A stretch of DNA of 64,000 bases, from assembly GCF_027409185.1 (NCBI RefSeq), contig NC_084469.1, positions 83,549,918 through 83,613,917 of the forward strand, in the 5' to 3' direction. The notes beneath the pieces were generated by a model. It was given only the letters and a program-made list of their open reading frames with translations, did no database searches and was not told the origin of the DNA. A program made the position numbers and the translations under genes. Position 1 is the stretch's first letter; each line of letters starts with the position of its first letter. The DNA comes from Cynocephalus volans (Eukaryota > Chordata > Mammalia > Dermoptera > Cynocephalidae). This document shows positions 12,119 through 23,931 of the stretch, piece after piece.

Positions 12119-13369
12119 ATGCTGAGCAAAAAAAATAAAGCTGGAGGCATAACACTACCTGACTTTAAGCTATACTACAAAGCGATAATAACCAAAACAG
12201 TATGGTACTGGCATAAAAACAGACACACTGACCAATGGAATAGAATAGAGAATCCAGAAATCAACCCACACACTTACTGCCATCTGATCTTTGACAAAGG
12301 CACCAAGCCTATTCACTGGGGAAGGGACTGCCTCTTCAGCAAATGGTGCTGGGAGAACTGGATATCCATATGCAGGAGAATGAAACTAGATCCATACCTC
12401 TCACCATATACTAAAATCAACTCAAAATGGATTAAGGATTTAAATATACACCCTGAAACAATAAAACTTCTTAAAGAAAACATAGGAGAAACACTTTAGG
12501 AAATAGGACTGGACACAGACTTCATGAATATGACCCCAAAAGCACGGGCAACCAAAGGAAAAATAAACAAATGGGATTATATCAAACTAAAAAGCTTCTG
12601 CACAGCAAAAGAAACAATTAACAGAGTTAAAAGACAACCAACAGAGTGGGAGAAAATATTTGCAAAATATACATCTGACAAAGGATTAATATCCAGAATA
12701 TATAAGGAACTCAAACAACTTTACAAGAAAAAAACAAGCAACCCAATTAAAAAATGGGCAAAAGAGCTAAGTAGGCATTTCTCTAAGGAAGATATACAAA
12801 TGGCCAACAGACATATGAAAAAATGCTCAACATCACTCAGCATCCGGGAAATGCAAATCAAAACCACACTGAGATACCATCTAACCCCAGTTAGGATGGC
12901 TAAAATCCAAAAGACCCTGAACGATAAATGCTGGCAAGGTTGTGGAGAAAAAGGAACTCTCATACATTGTTGGTGGGACTGCAAAATGGTGCAGCCTCTA
13001 TGGAAAATGGTATGGAGGTTCCTCAAACAATTGCAGATAGATCTACCATACGACCCAGCTATCCCACTGTTGGGAATATACCCAGAGGAATGGAAATCAT
13101 CAAGTCGAAGGTATACCTGTTCCCCAATGTTCATCGCAGCACTCTTTACAATAGCCAAGAGTTGGAACCAGCCCAAATGTCCATCATCAGATGAGTGGAT
13201 ACGGAAAATGTGGTACATCTACACAATGGAATACTACTCAGCTATAAAAACGAATGAAATACTGCCATTTGCAACAACATGGATGGACCTTGAGAGAATT
13301 ATATTAAGTGAAACGAGTCAGGCACAGAAAGAGAAATACCACATGTTCTCACTTATTGGTGGGAGCTAA
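12119..13369 (+). pseudogene. L1 ORF2 C-terminal fragment with one nonsense codon
   Basis: 417 codons in one frame, interrupted only by TAG at 12,497-12,499. The copy at 57.45-58.84 kb has CAG there, so this is a simple C-to-T change. The product covers the region after the reverse transcriptase and the Cys-rich C-terminal domain. Visible motifs are [16 protein letters not shown], the [14 protein letters not shown] cysteine cluster and the terminal MFSLIGGS. The endonuclease and catalytic RT are absent, so it cannot act in retrotransposition. No host role is suggested. Confidence 0.9.
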
Positions 13370-13383
13370 AAATTAATATATAA

Positions 13384-13385
<2 letters not shown>

Positions 13386-13452
<67 letters not shown>
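13386..13452 (+). repeat. (CA)n microsatellite in the L1 3' UTR
   Basis: About 33 uninterrupted CA units directly after the ORF2 stop, followed by poly-G-rich L1 3' UTR. The L1 copy at 57.2 kb has a shorter GT tract in the same position on the other strand. Confidence 0.95.
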
Positions 13453-13455
<3 letters not shown>

Positions 13456-13659
13456 CCGGTGGGGGGGGCGGGGAGAAGATATAACAACCACAATTACTTG
13501 AAGTTGATACGACAAGCAAACAGAAAGGACATTGTTGGGGGGGAGGGGGAGGGGGGAGGGAGAAGGGAGGGAGGTTTTAGTGATGGGGAGCAATGATCAG
13601 CCACAATGTATATCGACAAAATAAAATTTAAAAAAAAAAAATTAAAAAAAAAAGAAAAA

Positions 13660-14373
13660 AAGATTTCCAAGAACGTTCTGCTAGACTAGTTAGTACAGGG
13701 GGGTTGTTCCACATTTTGCTTTAAGCTGATTCTTTGAGTTTCTTAAGTAGTTAGGCACTTTAATGATTGTCTTGTTTCTTTTGCATGCTACATAGCTTAG
13801 ATTTATGACTCTTTTGATGGTATATTGTTTAAACTATTTTGAGCCATGCATGCATGAATGAAGATTGCTACATTGCCAATTTCTTTATGTTCTTACTATG
13901 ATTGATTAACCATCTGTTCTTTTCCTGTAATTTCCTCATCTTTACAATAAAAACGAAGACAAAAACTGGTTCGGGGCTGGATCGAGTTTCTCCTTCTAAC
14001 AGAGGAGTTGCTGAGGTGCAGTCCCTTCAGGCTTCTCATTGCATTCATGTTGCTTTGAGTAATCTTTTTTTTGTCTCCGTTAAACAGCGAGAGGTGTAGC
14101 AGAACTGGAGACCAATCTGCTGTTTCCTCTAAACCACACCATGCCAAGCTAGGAGGAGGTGGAGCAAAGGCAAATAAAATGCCATGAAACTTCCTTCATG
14201 GAATTTTGAATGTGTTTTTTTTCTTGATTGGACATTCATTTAGTTGCTGTACTTTGACTGATTTCCAAAGCTTCTGTTAAGTTATTTTAGCCAGTTTTTA
14301 GTTATTTTGTTTAACATTTCCATTGGGGGAACAAAGGTCTGGAACTTCCTAGTACACTGTCTTGCTGATACTA
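13660..14373. other. Intergenic, possible LTR remnant
   Basis: Mostly unassigned. 13,900-14,160 (CCATCTGTTCTTTTCCTG, AATAAAA, 'GTCTCCGTTAAACAGCGAGA') has the look of an LTR R-U5 segment but is too weak to name. Confidence 0.35.
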
Positions 14374-14387
14374 CAAGCATCTTTTTA

Positions 14388-14499
14388 TTATCATTATTAT
14401 TATTATTATTTTAGTGGCTGGCCAGTATGGAGATCCCAACCCTTGACCTTGGTGTTATAACACTGCGCGCTCTACCCAACTGAGTTAATTGGTCAGTCC
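14388..14499 (-). mobile_element. CYN SINE monomer with target-site duplication
   Basis: Inverted copy with (TTA)n tail, GAGATCCCAACCCTTGACCT and GGTCAGTCC. Flanks CAAGCATCTTTTTA (14,374-14,387) and CAAGAATCTTTTTA (14,500-14,513) differ at one base. Confidence 0.85.
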
Positions 14500-14708
14500 C
14501 AAGAATCTTTTTAATAGTGCATGACCAATAATGCATAAATTCTATGTGGTCTCCATCAGGCAGGTAACAGGTGAAGTGCAACAAGCCAGGGCCTGCCCAA
14601 GGACACTAGTATCTTTATTTCTCCCACACTGAGAGAAGACCAAAATTTCAGAGCCCCAGGGTCCCTTGCCTAGCCCCCACCCCACAATAGAAGAATAGGG
14701 GCCAATTG

Positions 14709-14880
14709 GGGCCGGCCTGTGGCTCACTCGGGAGAGTGTGGTGCTGATAACAACAAGGTCATGGGTTCGGATCCTATATAGGGATGGCTGGTTTGCTCAC
14801 TGGGTGAGCGTGGTGCTGACAACACCAAGTCAAGGGTTAAGATCCGCTTACCGGTCATCTTTAAAAAAAAAAAAAAAGAA
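14709..14880 (+). mobile_element. CYN SINE dimer
   Basis: Two tRNA-Ile-like units: GGCCGGCCTGTGGCTCACTC to GGGTTCGGATCC (B box), joined by TATATAGGGATGG to a second unit, GTTTGCTCACTGGGTGAGC to AAGGGTTAAGATCC, then ACCGGTCATCTTTA15. Confidence 0.95.
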
Positions 14881-15102
14881 CAGGTTATTCCCTCAGTACA
14901 GTGTGGGAGAGGGGATTGACTAGGAAGAGAGAGGAAGAAATCATCTGGGGAAAATATTCGGTCTTTTAATAGGGTAATGGCATTTGTCAAAACTCATTTA
15001 ACTGTAACTCTTAAAATCTGTGCATAATACTTTATGTATTATACCTCAGTTAAAAAGTGAAAATAACAAAATGTGGCTTGGAATCAATTATTTTTTCTTT
15101 TT

Positions 15103-15206
15103 CTTTTTCTCACTTCATGAATTTGCGTGTCATCCTTGTGTGGGGACCATGCTGATCTTCTCTTCATCATTCCAATTTTAGCATATGTGCTGCTGAAATG
15201 GGTGCC
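15103..15206 (-). pseudogene. U6 snRNA pseudogene
   Basis: On the minus strand it reads as U6 from GGCACCCATTTCAGCAGCAC, through the CATATGCTAAAATTGGAA, GAAGATCAGCATGGTCCC and GGATGACACGCAAATTCATG segments, to a terminal AGAAAAAG tail. Many substitutions, including the 5' stem (a real gene has GTGCTCGCTTCGGCAGCAC), and no recognisable upstream PSE/TATA. It is therefore a retro-pseudogene and not a working spliceosomal RNA gene. Confidence 0.9.
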
Positions 15207-15603
15207 AATTTATACATATATATATATTTGCTAGAGCATTTTGAAGTAAATTATAGTAAATTCTTCAATGTGTATCTGCAAAAATAAGAACATTCTACTA
15301 CAGAACTACAGTACCATTGTATCATACCTACAAATTTAGCAATAGTTCTCTAATATTGTCCCTAGTACTTTCCCAAATTTCCCTAAATGTAATTATTGTA
15401 TATTTTATTTTATTATTGTTGCTTTTAAGAAGGAAGCAGGCTATTATACCTTTGAATTCTACACCAAAAGAAGGCAAAACACAATAAAAGTTTACTATGG
15501 TGTCTCACAGAAGGTGTCATTTGAAGACTTCCACTACTACTAAAAAAAAAGGTATAACACTCATCTAAGAGAGCATAGTTATTTGAGTTGTCTTTTAACT
15601 CCA

Positions 15604-15721
15604 ACTTTTTTTTACTCTTTTTTTTTTTTTTTATGGCAGCTGGCCAGTACAGGAATCATGAACCCATGACGTTGGTGTTATAAGGCTGTGCTCTAACCAA
15701 CTTAGCTAACCAGCCGGCCCC
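15604..15721 (-). mobile_element. CYN SINE monomer
   Basis: Oligo(T), GGCAGCTGGCCAGTACAGGA, GTGCTCTAACCAACTTAGC and CAGCCGGCCCC. TTAACTCCA flanks both sides (15,595 and 15,722). Confidence 0.85.
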
Positions 15722-15998
15722 TTAACTCCATTTTTAAAAGTTAATTTTTAATTATGTGAATAATTTATACATACCTTCCTTTATAAGAGATTAACACATA
15801 GATAAGTCTAAAGTTCCCTTTCGCCACTCTCCACTAGCTTGGTCCCCTGGCTATTTTTTGATGCCTAGCTGACTTTGCCCCATCTTCAGCAGACTCTGGG
15901 CCATAACTCTCTGCCCTGCTGAGATAGCATTCAAAGTCATTTTAACATTAGCAAGAGTTAAATGTAAATATTAAAGTGAACCCATTAATAGCAGTTTT

Positions 15999-16100
15999 TT
16001 TGTTTTTTGTTTTTTTCCCCTCAGGATCCCACCATAAGATCCGAACCCGTGGCCTTGGTGTTATTAGCACCATACTGTCCTGAGTGAGCCACGGGCCAGC
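15999..16100 (-). mobile_element. CYN SINE with 18-bp perfect target-site duplication
   Basis: Inverted unit with AAGATCCGAACCCGTGGCCT and GAGTGAGCCACGGGCCAGC. CCCATTAATAGCAGTTTT occurs exactly at 15,981-15,998 and 16,101-16,118. Confidence 0.95.
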
Positions 16101-16118
16101 CCCATTAATAGCAGTTTT

Positions 16119-16489
16119 GAAGGATCATTTGTGCTTTTGCTGTCCTCCATTTGTATAAAAATGTAAAACCTGAGAATGATTGAGAATTTTAGAAATATGT
16201 TCCTGGCTCTTTCTCTGTTCTTTAGCGTGGTGAGGGCCTTGAATCATGGTTTCATCTTTGATCAGCAAGCTTACTGTTCCAGCATAGCACTGGTAACCAA
16301 TAGGCTTTCTGGTTCGGCTTTAACTAGGCTTATTGAGATTATTTTGATTAGGATGAATTATGATTCAGGTGTCATAAAACCCTACTCATACTGACTTTTA
16401 AAAAGGTATATATTGGCTCAAGGAACCAAACCAGGGTATTTGACACTTCAGGAATGGGTAGATTCAGAGCTCAAATGAGGTGATGGCAC
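16119..16489. other. Intergenic, nothing recognised
   Basis: No family or coding sequence recognised. Confidence 0.5.
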
Positions 16490-16862
16490 TCCAGTAGTAT
16501 CCCCTTATTTGCAGTTTCCTTCTCCGTGGTTTCAGTTATCCACTGTCAACTGCAGTCCAAAATATTAAATGGAAAATTCTAGAAATAAACAACTCATAAA
16601 TTTTAAATTATGCACCATTCTGAGTAGCATGATAAAATCTTGAGCCATCCCCCTCCATCCTGTTCTATCCCGCCTGGGACATGAATCATACCTTTGTCCA
16701 GTATATCAATGCTGTATATGCTACCCACTCTACACAATGTGATTGCATAGGAAAAAATGTAGTACTGCTGTATATATAGGGTTTGGTACTATCTGCGGCT
16801 TCAGACATCCACTGGGGGTCTTGGAACTCATCTCCCACAAATAAGCGGGGTCTAGTGCACTA
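16490..16862 (+). mobile_element. Tigger-like DNA transposon fragment
   Basis: Starts CAGTAGTATCCCCTTATTTG and ends 'ATAAGCGGGGTCTAGTGCAC'. The ends are roughly inverted, and GTTTGGTACTATCTGCGG is typical of pogo/Tigger-derived MER elements. Confidence 0.7.
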
Positions 16863-17392
16863 CCCTGCCCAACTCCAGGGGGTCTCATTTATATTCCATG
16901 TCATGAACCCAATACTATGTACTCTTGGTGATTCCCTGGAGTTGTGCTCTGTCATCCCCTGGTACACAACCTGGGTCCCTCTCTTTCTTCTGTTTTCTCT
17001 ATTGACGCCCCATCGGGTAGTCTCCCCTCATAGCAGTAAAAGGGTTGTAGCAGCTCTTTGCCACATCTGCTCCTGTCACCAAAACCAGGAGAGAACACAG
17101 GACTTCTGTCTCCCAGAAGCCTCAGAAAATGTCCTGTCATGACTCACTGGCTCTTACTGGGTCACAGCTCTGGACTGAGCTAATTAGGGAGGTCAGGAAA
17201 AGGCTGATGTGCCCATTGGCTCATGTCTGGTCAAAGGCTTCATTGCTATAGTTAGCAAGAGAGAAAGCAGCTTCTTTCTTCAGAACCTCCTGAATGAAGA
17301 GGGAGGGAGGAGGGAATCAGGCATGGTTAACAGAGGGGGGCTGTGCAAACGGATAGCTTAGCATGACTCAGGTGGCATCCTCTCTTAACAGG
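16863..17392. other. Intergenic, nothing recognised
   Basis: Unique-looking sequence; no supported feature. Confidence 0.5.
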
Positions 17393-17640
17393 CAGCATAT
17401 CATAGTGGTTGAGAGTGTAGATTATGGAGCCAAACCACCTTGGTTCTTATCTTGTCTTTACCATTTAAGGGTGTGTGACCTTGGGTAAATTACCAATCCT
17501 CCCTGTGCCTTAGCTTCTTTATTGGTAAAATAAGGGTACTAGCCTCTCCCTCATAAGATTGTTGTGACATAAAATCGATTTAATATGTAAAAAACACTTA
17601 GAACATTGACTGGCATGGGACAAGATGTAGATAAGTCTTC
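17393..17640 (+). mobile_element. MIR SINE, near complete
   Basis: 'ATCATAGTGGTTGAGAGTGT', 'GTGTGACCTTGGGTAAATTA' and 'TCATAAGATTGTTGTGACAT' in MIR order. Confidence 0.85.
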
Positions 17641-18835
17641 GCCATTATTGAGATTTATTGATTCTTAGGGGAAATCTTCAATACAGCAAATATTCACCAA
17701 AGGTCTAAGGCTATAATAAAGTGACTGGAAGCAATCTCTTTCATCAGCTTTTTCATCTTAGTCTGGAATGAGTAGCTTCCAGGTTCCACTAATTTGCATG
17801 TTGGGTGATGCAATAGGAGGCTGGTCTGGGGGTGAGAGCTAGCTGTTGAATGCCATTAAGGACAATTAATTGCGAGGTTTGGTTCACAAACATCATTCTA
17901 GAACTTTAGATTCTGATTCATGATTTCTCTGTCAGCCTGTGCAGCAGCAACTGCTTTAATATGTGATGCAACACACATTTATAAACCAATTATAGCTCTC
18001 CTCTCCACTTAATACAGCTGTTCCACAAATGACTCAGGTTGCAACTAGAGGGTACATTGGGGACTCTGAACTTTTTCTATAATGAAGTGCAAACTGTCTT
18101 TTTGAATAGAACTTTCTTCATAAATCCCAAGTCTCAAACATAGTAATTAAGAGAAGCCTGGAACATGAAAGAAGCTTATGTTCCAGATCTTCTTTTCAAA
18201 TCCTAAATGTTGAATTCTCTGTGACTGTGTCCTGTCCTGGCATCTTATTTCTCTCAACACCCTCCTCCCATCACTTTCTTAGTAACAATCGCAGAGCCTG
18301 GCAGCAAATGGCATGTGAAGCTGGGCACATTTTTATTCTGCACAGACAGGGTTATATAAACCTTCCTGTTTTAAAGTAATTTCTTTTGCCCTTTATTTCT
18401 TTTGTGTGCCTTTAGGAGTCTGCTTGAATTCCTAATGGGCTATATCCCTGGCTGGCTTTGTTCTCTGTTTTAAGCAAAACATACTGATTTCAGTTGCTTT
18501 TATCCAGGCATCTGACTATTTATTGAGGGCCTACTGTGTGGCAGTTGCCCTACTAGGCACTGATGTAATCAGAAAACTTCTCCGTATCCTTTTTAGCCAG
18601 TTCTTTGTCTAAGAATATTTTACTTTTGATATATCTCCTTTAATTAATAATTAATTTATTTAAAAAGGCATTGGCTTAGCTAAAGGACCGATATAGTTCC
18701 TATACAGTTACTTCCTTTTCTGAAGATTTAATGCAATGAAGCTGATGCCATCAAGTCCCCCCAGAATCAGGCTATGTTACATTTCCTTGTTTTCCAACAT
18801 GCGTCAGAGAATATCCACCTCACCTTCATCTTGCT
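17641..18835. other. Intergenic, nothing recognised
   Basis: No repeat or gene identified by eye over nearly 1.2 kb. An ATTAATAATTAATTTATTTA stretch at about 18,640-18,665 is AT-rich only. Confidence 0.5.
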
Positions 18836-18921
18836 CATGAGGGTACTTCAAAAAGCATGTGGCAAAATAGAACTAAAAGATAATGTGAACCTTTTCACGA
18901 ACTTTTTGAAGTACTCTTGTA
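18836..18921. mobile_element. Palindromic MITE, copy 2
   Basis: GAGGGTACTTCAAAAAGCAT on the left pairs with TTTTTGAAGTACTCTTGTA on the right; centre AAAAGATAATGTGAA. Same family as 3,894 and 33,208. Confidence 0.75.
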
Positions 18922-21011
18922 TTTACTATTGACTATGTGCCAGTTACTATATTAAGTTCTGAGGACACCAAGATCTTGTCCCTTTGAAGATTATAATCTA
19001 GGGAAAAGATACACATTAGGTTTATAATCACACATACCACACTATACAATCCTGAATTGATCAGAGCTTTGAAGGAACAGAATGTTAGGACACTGTGTGA
19101 AAGGAGATCCTGGAATTGGATAAACAATGAGAGGGAGGGCTTGAAATGCTTTCAGGCAGGAGGTCCTGAGGTATACTGAATGAATAAACAGATGAGTGAG
19201 TGAGTGGAAGGGGAAAGGGAACTAGCTGCCTGGTCATTGTGGTGATCTGCTGACTTGGCTTATCCTATGTCCCTTCTTCAGGTGATAGTGACTGATTTTT
19301 TTTTCTTGAGGATCCAAGCCTCCCTTATTTTCATCCTGACCTACCCCTCTTTCTAACAATGAGCACTTGATCTGGAAAAATTGGGTATGCTGTCTCCCAG
19401 GCCTCCCTCGTGTAATTAATTCAGGGATGAGTTTGAACCTAAGTCAGGGACTTTTGGCAGAACTATGAATAAAGACATGGGAGAATGTGCTTCAGAAAGA
19501 ATGGTAGAGATGAATGGGGACAAATAGATTACTGATGATTTTTTTTGAGCACCTGGATCCAGCCATGCCTGAAACTCTTGTGGATCCAATTGTGTTTAAA
19601 TTCACATACATATGTCTCTTAGAGCTATTAACTAAATAACTCTCCCATCTTTCTATTTGGCTTAAGCTAGTTTGCACAGTGCTTTGGTTACTTGCAACTA
19701 AAAGGGTATTAACACAATGATTTTGACTAATGTCACTCATTTGCTAAGTCCAAAGAGGGTAGGGGAGATAAGCTAAAGTGACTGGAGGTCATTTAGCCAG
19801 GGGGAGGGGCAGCTCAAACACACCAATATTTCCTGCACCAGAAGGGTTCCCCCTAAACTTCTATATTCTACACACTTTTCCTCAGAGACCCAGACTCTTG
19901 GGTATGCATCTGTCTGAATGTCTAGCAGTGAGTGCACTGAGGAAGGGCAGGTGGAAGAGACACAAATAGGAAACTTCCCAAGCCCTGGCAGGGCAGGGAG
20001 GCCCAGGTATCCGAGTTTTCCAAGGTGCTGGAAAACCATGAGCTGCTTTTCTGTATTGGAGGAATGTGGAATAACCCCAGCTGGAGAGTGTAGAGCTGGC
20101 AGGAAAGCTGGCTTTTGCTGGACTGTGAATAGTGAGCATGGACGGCCAGGAGAAATGGGACTGTTTACCGGCTTCTGTAAGCAACAACACCAGTGGGTCA
20201 CAGCTGCCATCTAGTGCCAGATGCCAGCTTTTGCACGTTGTTTACTGGCTGTTTCCAGCTGCAAGGCCTTTTGTGGACCAATCTAGGGGTATGGGGGTGT
20301 GTGTGGGGGGGTGCGTCATTACCTCTACTTTCACATTCAGGAAAAAATTCAGAATCAGACTTTCAATATTATCTCTAAATTAGCTTATTACACATGTAGT
20401 CCCAGAGCCAAATTGACTGGGTGGGAAAAATAGGCAATCATTCCACAACATTAAACTTGTGTCTCATTCCAAACCTCTAGAGTGCTATATATTTTATAAA
20501 TAGATAGATAGATATTTTAAAAAACGAATCCTGTAATGGTCATATATATATGATTCAGGTTTCTGGTAAAAAATAGGTAGCACACTCCAAAGGAATAACT
20601 GGGGAGAGTTTAATGAAAGGCTATTAACGAAGGTATGAGAAGGAACCAAAGGAACAATCAAGAACTGGGGAAGCATGCCAAGGTTAGTGACGGAAGGAAG
20701 CAGCTACTACCCATAGGCCTGATGGGAAAAAAGAGGAAGAGGAACCAACAGGAGCTGTTCTTCAGGAGACAGCCTTGTGACAGGCACTGTGGCCCCAGGT
20801 ACTGATTATTGGTTGGGTTTCTGAGAAGCACACCCTAAGATGAGGATTCATGTGTAAGCAATTTATTAAGGAGGTACTCTGAGGGGAGATGGGAAATGGA
20901 GTTGGAGGAATGGGGCAGAGAAGAAGTGAAAGCCAAGTGGGTGTGATCTCCAGCAGAGTCCTGTGGAGGGTAGCTTCAGCCTGATTCTGCAGGGGAACTC
21001 TGGAGGGTAAG
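18922..21011. other. Intergenic, mostly unassigned
   Basis: 18,925-19,010 carries a 'TGTGCCAGTTACTATATTAA' ancient-repeat scrap. (GATA)n-like TAGATAGATAGATA lies at 20,500-20,515. No supported gene; the short ORFs at 19.8-20.2 kb have no recognisable similarity. Confidence 0.45.
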
Positions 21012-21420
21012 TGTTTTAATACATTTTGTGTTGCTATAACAGAATACCTGGAACTGGGTAATTTATAAGAGAAGAGAGGTTTATTTGGCTTACGATTCTG
21101 GGACAGCTTCGTCTGGCATGGGCCTCAGGCTGCTTCTACTCATGGCGGAAAAGTTGCAGGCAGCCAGCGGGTACAAGCAGATCACTTAGCGAGAGGAAGC
21201 AAGAGAGAGAAGCAAGAGGTGCCAGGGTCCTAGAAACAACAAGCTCTCGTGGGAACTAACAGAGCTAGAACTCACTCATAACTCCCCCTCCCCCCAGGGA
21301 GAGCACTAATCCATTCATAAGGGATCCGCCCCCATGACTCAATCAGTTTCCAACACTGCCACATTGGGGATCAAATTTCCACATGAGTTTTGGAGGGGAC
21401 AACACATCCAAACTCCATCA
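21012..21420 (+). mobile_element. MaLR LTR, near complete
   Basis: 'TTGTGTTGCTATAACAGAAT', 'GGAACTGGGTAATTTATAAG', then terminal GAGTTTTGGAGGGGACAAC. Confidence 0.85.
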
Positions 21421-22287
21421 GTAAGTTATGTCTCAGTTGGTCTGACTGGAGGCAAAGAGGCTTAGCACTGAAACTCTTGACTTGCCAGTCATTGACCAAG
21501 TGGGAGGGGAGGAGGGGAAATGGGGGAGTCATCCCCAGGTACTGTGGACTTTCTGCATTCTGGGTTGGACAAAGTGGCTCCAGTACTCTGAGAACAGACT
21601 ACCTGAGCAACGCTAAAGGTGCTGGATGTTAGGAGAGCACACTGAAAAACAGTCCAAAGGGATCCAAAGGGATATGGGTAAAGCAAAAACATCTGCTTCA
21701 AGTCGGGGTGGGAACCAGTGGGATGTGATGTGTCAGTTGATTCCTGAAGGAGGAGGACGCTGAGATGGGGTTTGGAGTACAAGAGGTTTGTTTGGTGGAA
21801 AGGGTACTGCCTGTAAAAGATAAAGGAGGATAAAGTAGGGTTGGGCAGGGAGAGGCTCAGAACACAATCAGATCTGACATTCTTGGCCAATCCCATGGGG
21901 AGCTCTTGAGCAAAGGTCATGCATTGTAGGAGTCATGCATCAGGCAGAAATGATCAGGCCCTAGTACACCTGGCCATTTCTAGTGATTGGCTGGTGGTTG
22001 ACTGAGAAGGGCATGGATCCTGAAGGTGGTACAGCTGAAGGCTGTTAACTAACTGTGCTCTTTGCAGCTGAATGGCAAGTTATTTTGAAGGGAGATCCAA
22101 ATGGAGCTCGTCCATGGCTGCCACACTTAATAAAATGTGGCATATTTGGCTGTTTCAGTCATCCCCTCAACACAAACAAGGAACAGCCTACATGAAAGGG
22201 GTACAGAAATGAGGTAAAATGGGAGAGAGAAATGGGGTCCTTGTGGCTCACATAAGCACACAGATACAGCTGTATCTGAAGTCCATC
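21421..22287. other. Intergenic, nothing recognised
   Basis: Unassigned; open frames here are short and not recognisable. Confidence 0.45.
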
Positions 22288-22297
22288 AGATCCTTGG

Positions 22298-22478
22298 CTT
22301 TATTTTTATTTATTTTTTCTAAAAGGTGACTGGTAAGGGGATCTTAACCCTTGACTTAGTGTTGTCAGTACTATGCTCTCCCAAGTGAGCTAACCAGCCA
22401 TCCCTATATAGGGATCCTAACCCTTGGCCTTGGTGTTATCAGCACCACACTCTCCCAAGTGAGCCACAGGCTGGCCCT
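22298..22478 (-). mobile_element. CYN SINE dimer
   Basis: Two inverted units (GGGGATCTTAACCCTTGACT and GGATCCTAACCCTTGGCC) joined by CATCCCTATATAG. AGATCCTTGG flanks both sides (22,288 and 22,479). Confidence 0.9.
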
Positions 22479-22584
22479 AGATCCTTGGGTTTTTTAGTTA
22501 TGTGAGCCAATAAATATTCTTTTTGCTCAAGTCATTTTGAGTTGGGTTTTCCATTTCAGCAAAATTTCTGTTCCTGATTTATAC

Positions 22585-22680
22585 ACTCCCTGACCTTTAC
22601 TTTCCTTAACTGTAAAATGGGGCTCATGATATTTACCTTGCAGGATTTATGGAGAAAGATATTACCAAGACCCAAAGGTC
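22585..22680 (+). mobile_element. MIR fragment
   Basis: TTTCCTTAACTGTAAAATGG followed by 'ACCTTGCAGGATTTATGG'. Confidence 0.65.
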
Positions 22681-23288
22681 CATTTGCTCACCGTTCAATA
22701 GCCAATAACCCAGAGACAAGTGCTGATGTAAGGAAAGGTAGCCCTTAATCAAGAAGCTGGAAGCCTGGGGAAATGGTGGACTTATGTCTCAAAGACCATT
22801 TCCACATTTCTCAGATTTGCCAAAGTGTTTTATAGGGACAGGTGGTAGGGGGCTGATTCATGCTGACCTAAGCAGAGACGTGCATGCATAATCATAGAAT
22901 TGCAGATAAACATCAAAGAACTTCCTGGGTGGGAGCTGATTCATGGTGATTGTCCTCCATGGGTCAAGACATGAATTCAGTTCCTATTAATCTCAAAAAT
23001 GATCTAGTTAGTAAGCTAGTAAAGAATGGCCATCATTAATAATTTCTTCTATAATTATTCTGTGTACAGTATGAGCAGGAGTCATTATGTTCTAGCAATC
23101 ATGTGAACAAGAGTCATTGTATTCTAATGACCAGCAGCAAGTATGAGGTTTGGGTTGCAAGAGTAAGAAAAAAAAACTTTTAAACTTAGAAGTTTAACAA
23201 AATGGAGTCACTTCTGTTCAGGCTGTTACAAAGAGAGACAACGTAAGACACAGGCATAGAGTAGATGCCCAATAAATAGTATTTAATA
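22681..23288. other. Intergenic, nothing recognised
   Basis: Includes repeated GAACAAGAGTCATTGTATTC-like phrases near 23,075-23,135 but no named family. Confidence 0.45.
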
Positions 23289-23390
23289 TGGACTGCCCGG
23301 TTAGCTCACCTGGTTAGAGGGTGGTGTTGGTAATACTAAGGTCAAGGGTTTGGATCCCCGAACCAGCCAACTGCCAGAAAAAAAAAAAAA
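23289..23390 (+). mobile_element. CYN SINE monomer closest to tRNA-Ile
   Basis: CCCGGTTAGCTCACCTGG (A box), GGTGGTGTTGGTAATACTAA at the anticodon arm and GGGTTTGGATCCCC (B box) align with tRNA-Ile(AAU) end to end. An A14 tail follows. AGTATTTAATA flanks both sides. Confidence 0.9.
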
Positions 23391-23931
23391 GTATTTAATA
23401 CTATGAAAGGAAAAAGCATAGGAGGCAAAGCAAGCTGTGAGACTCCTGAAGGCCCCTCTGTGTTTAGGGCATGGCATTAGGCTGGTTTCAGTGTTCAGTG
23501 CCTGTCTTGGATTGTCCAGTTACTAAGCTGTAAAGGAGGGCTGGCTTTTTGAGTTGCTTTGAGTCTGTAACTTTTCTCCAATGAATGCTCCCACCCAGTG
23601 TGTTATTAGCTATGTATGTCTAGCCAGAAATGAGGCTTTCACACTCTCTCTTCATTTAGACAGTTCTTTGTATTTTTGTTATTATTTGTAGACTATTTCT
23701 TTGTAGTGTGAACCCTGAAACAGCCAGTCCTTGGAGATGGATACTGGGTGGCTAACCGCGTCTAAATTCTGAATGGAGCCAAGCAGTCATTTGCTGACTG
23801 GAGGTTGCACATGTACCCTTGTGTCCTTGGGAATTTCATACCTGACTGTTCTGGTTTATGCCGTCAGAACTAACTGCTCCTGGGAAGCCCCATTTCATCA
23901 CTTGAACTTAATCAATGGACTGTAAATCTGT
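23391..23931. other. Intergenic, nothing recognised
   Basis: No supported feature. Confidence 0.5.

Larger units (their letters stand above)
12064..13659 (+). mobile_element. Young 5'-truncated L1 (ORF2 C-terminus plus 3' UTR)
   Basis: Opens with two A-tracts (12,065-12,104), then ORF2 C-terminal sequence, a (CA)n tract and G-rich 3' UTR, and an A-rich tail ending near 13,659. AAGATTTCC flanks it (12,055-12,063 and 13,660-13,668), a short likely target-site duplication. Very similar to the copies at 40.8 and 57.2 kb, so they belong to one lineage-specific family. Confidence 0.9.

Noticed and set aside
19773-20210. 145-codon minus frame
   Set aside because: No recognisable similarity, no splice context, overlapping open frames on both strands; treated as chance.
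23289-23390. Functional tRNA-Ile gene
   Set aside because: B box altered, stems mismatched, A tail and target-site duplication present: a SINE.
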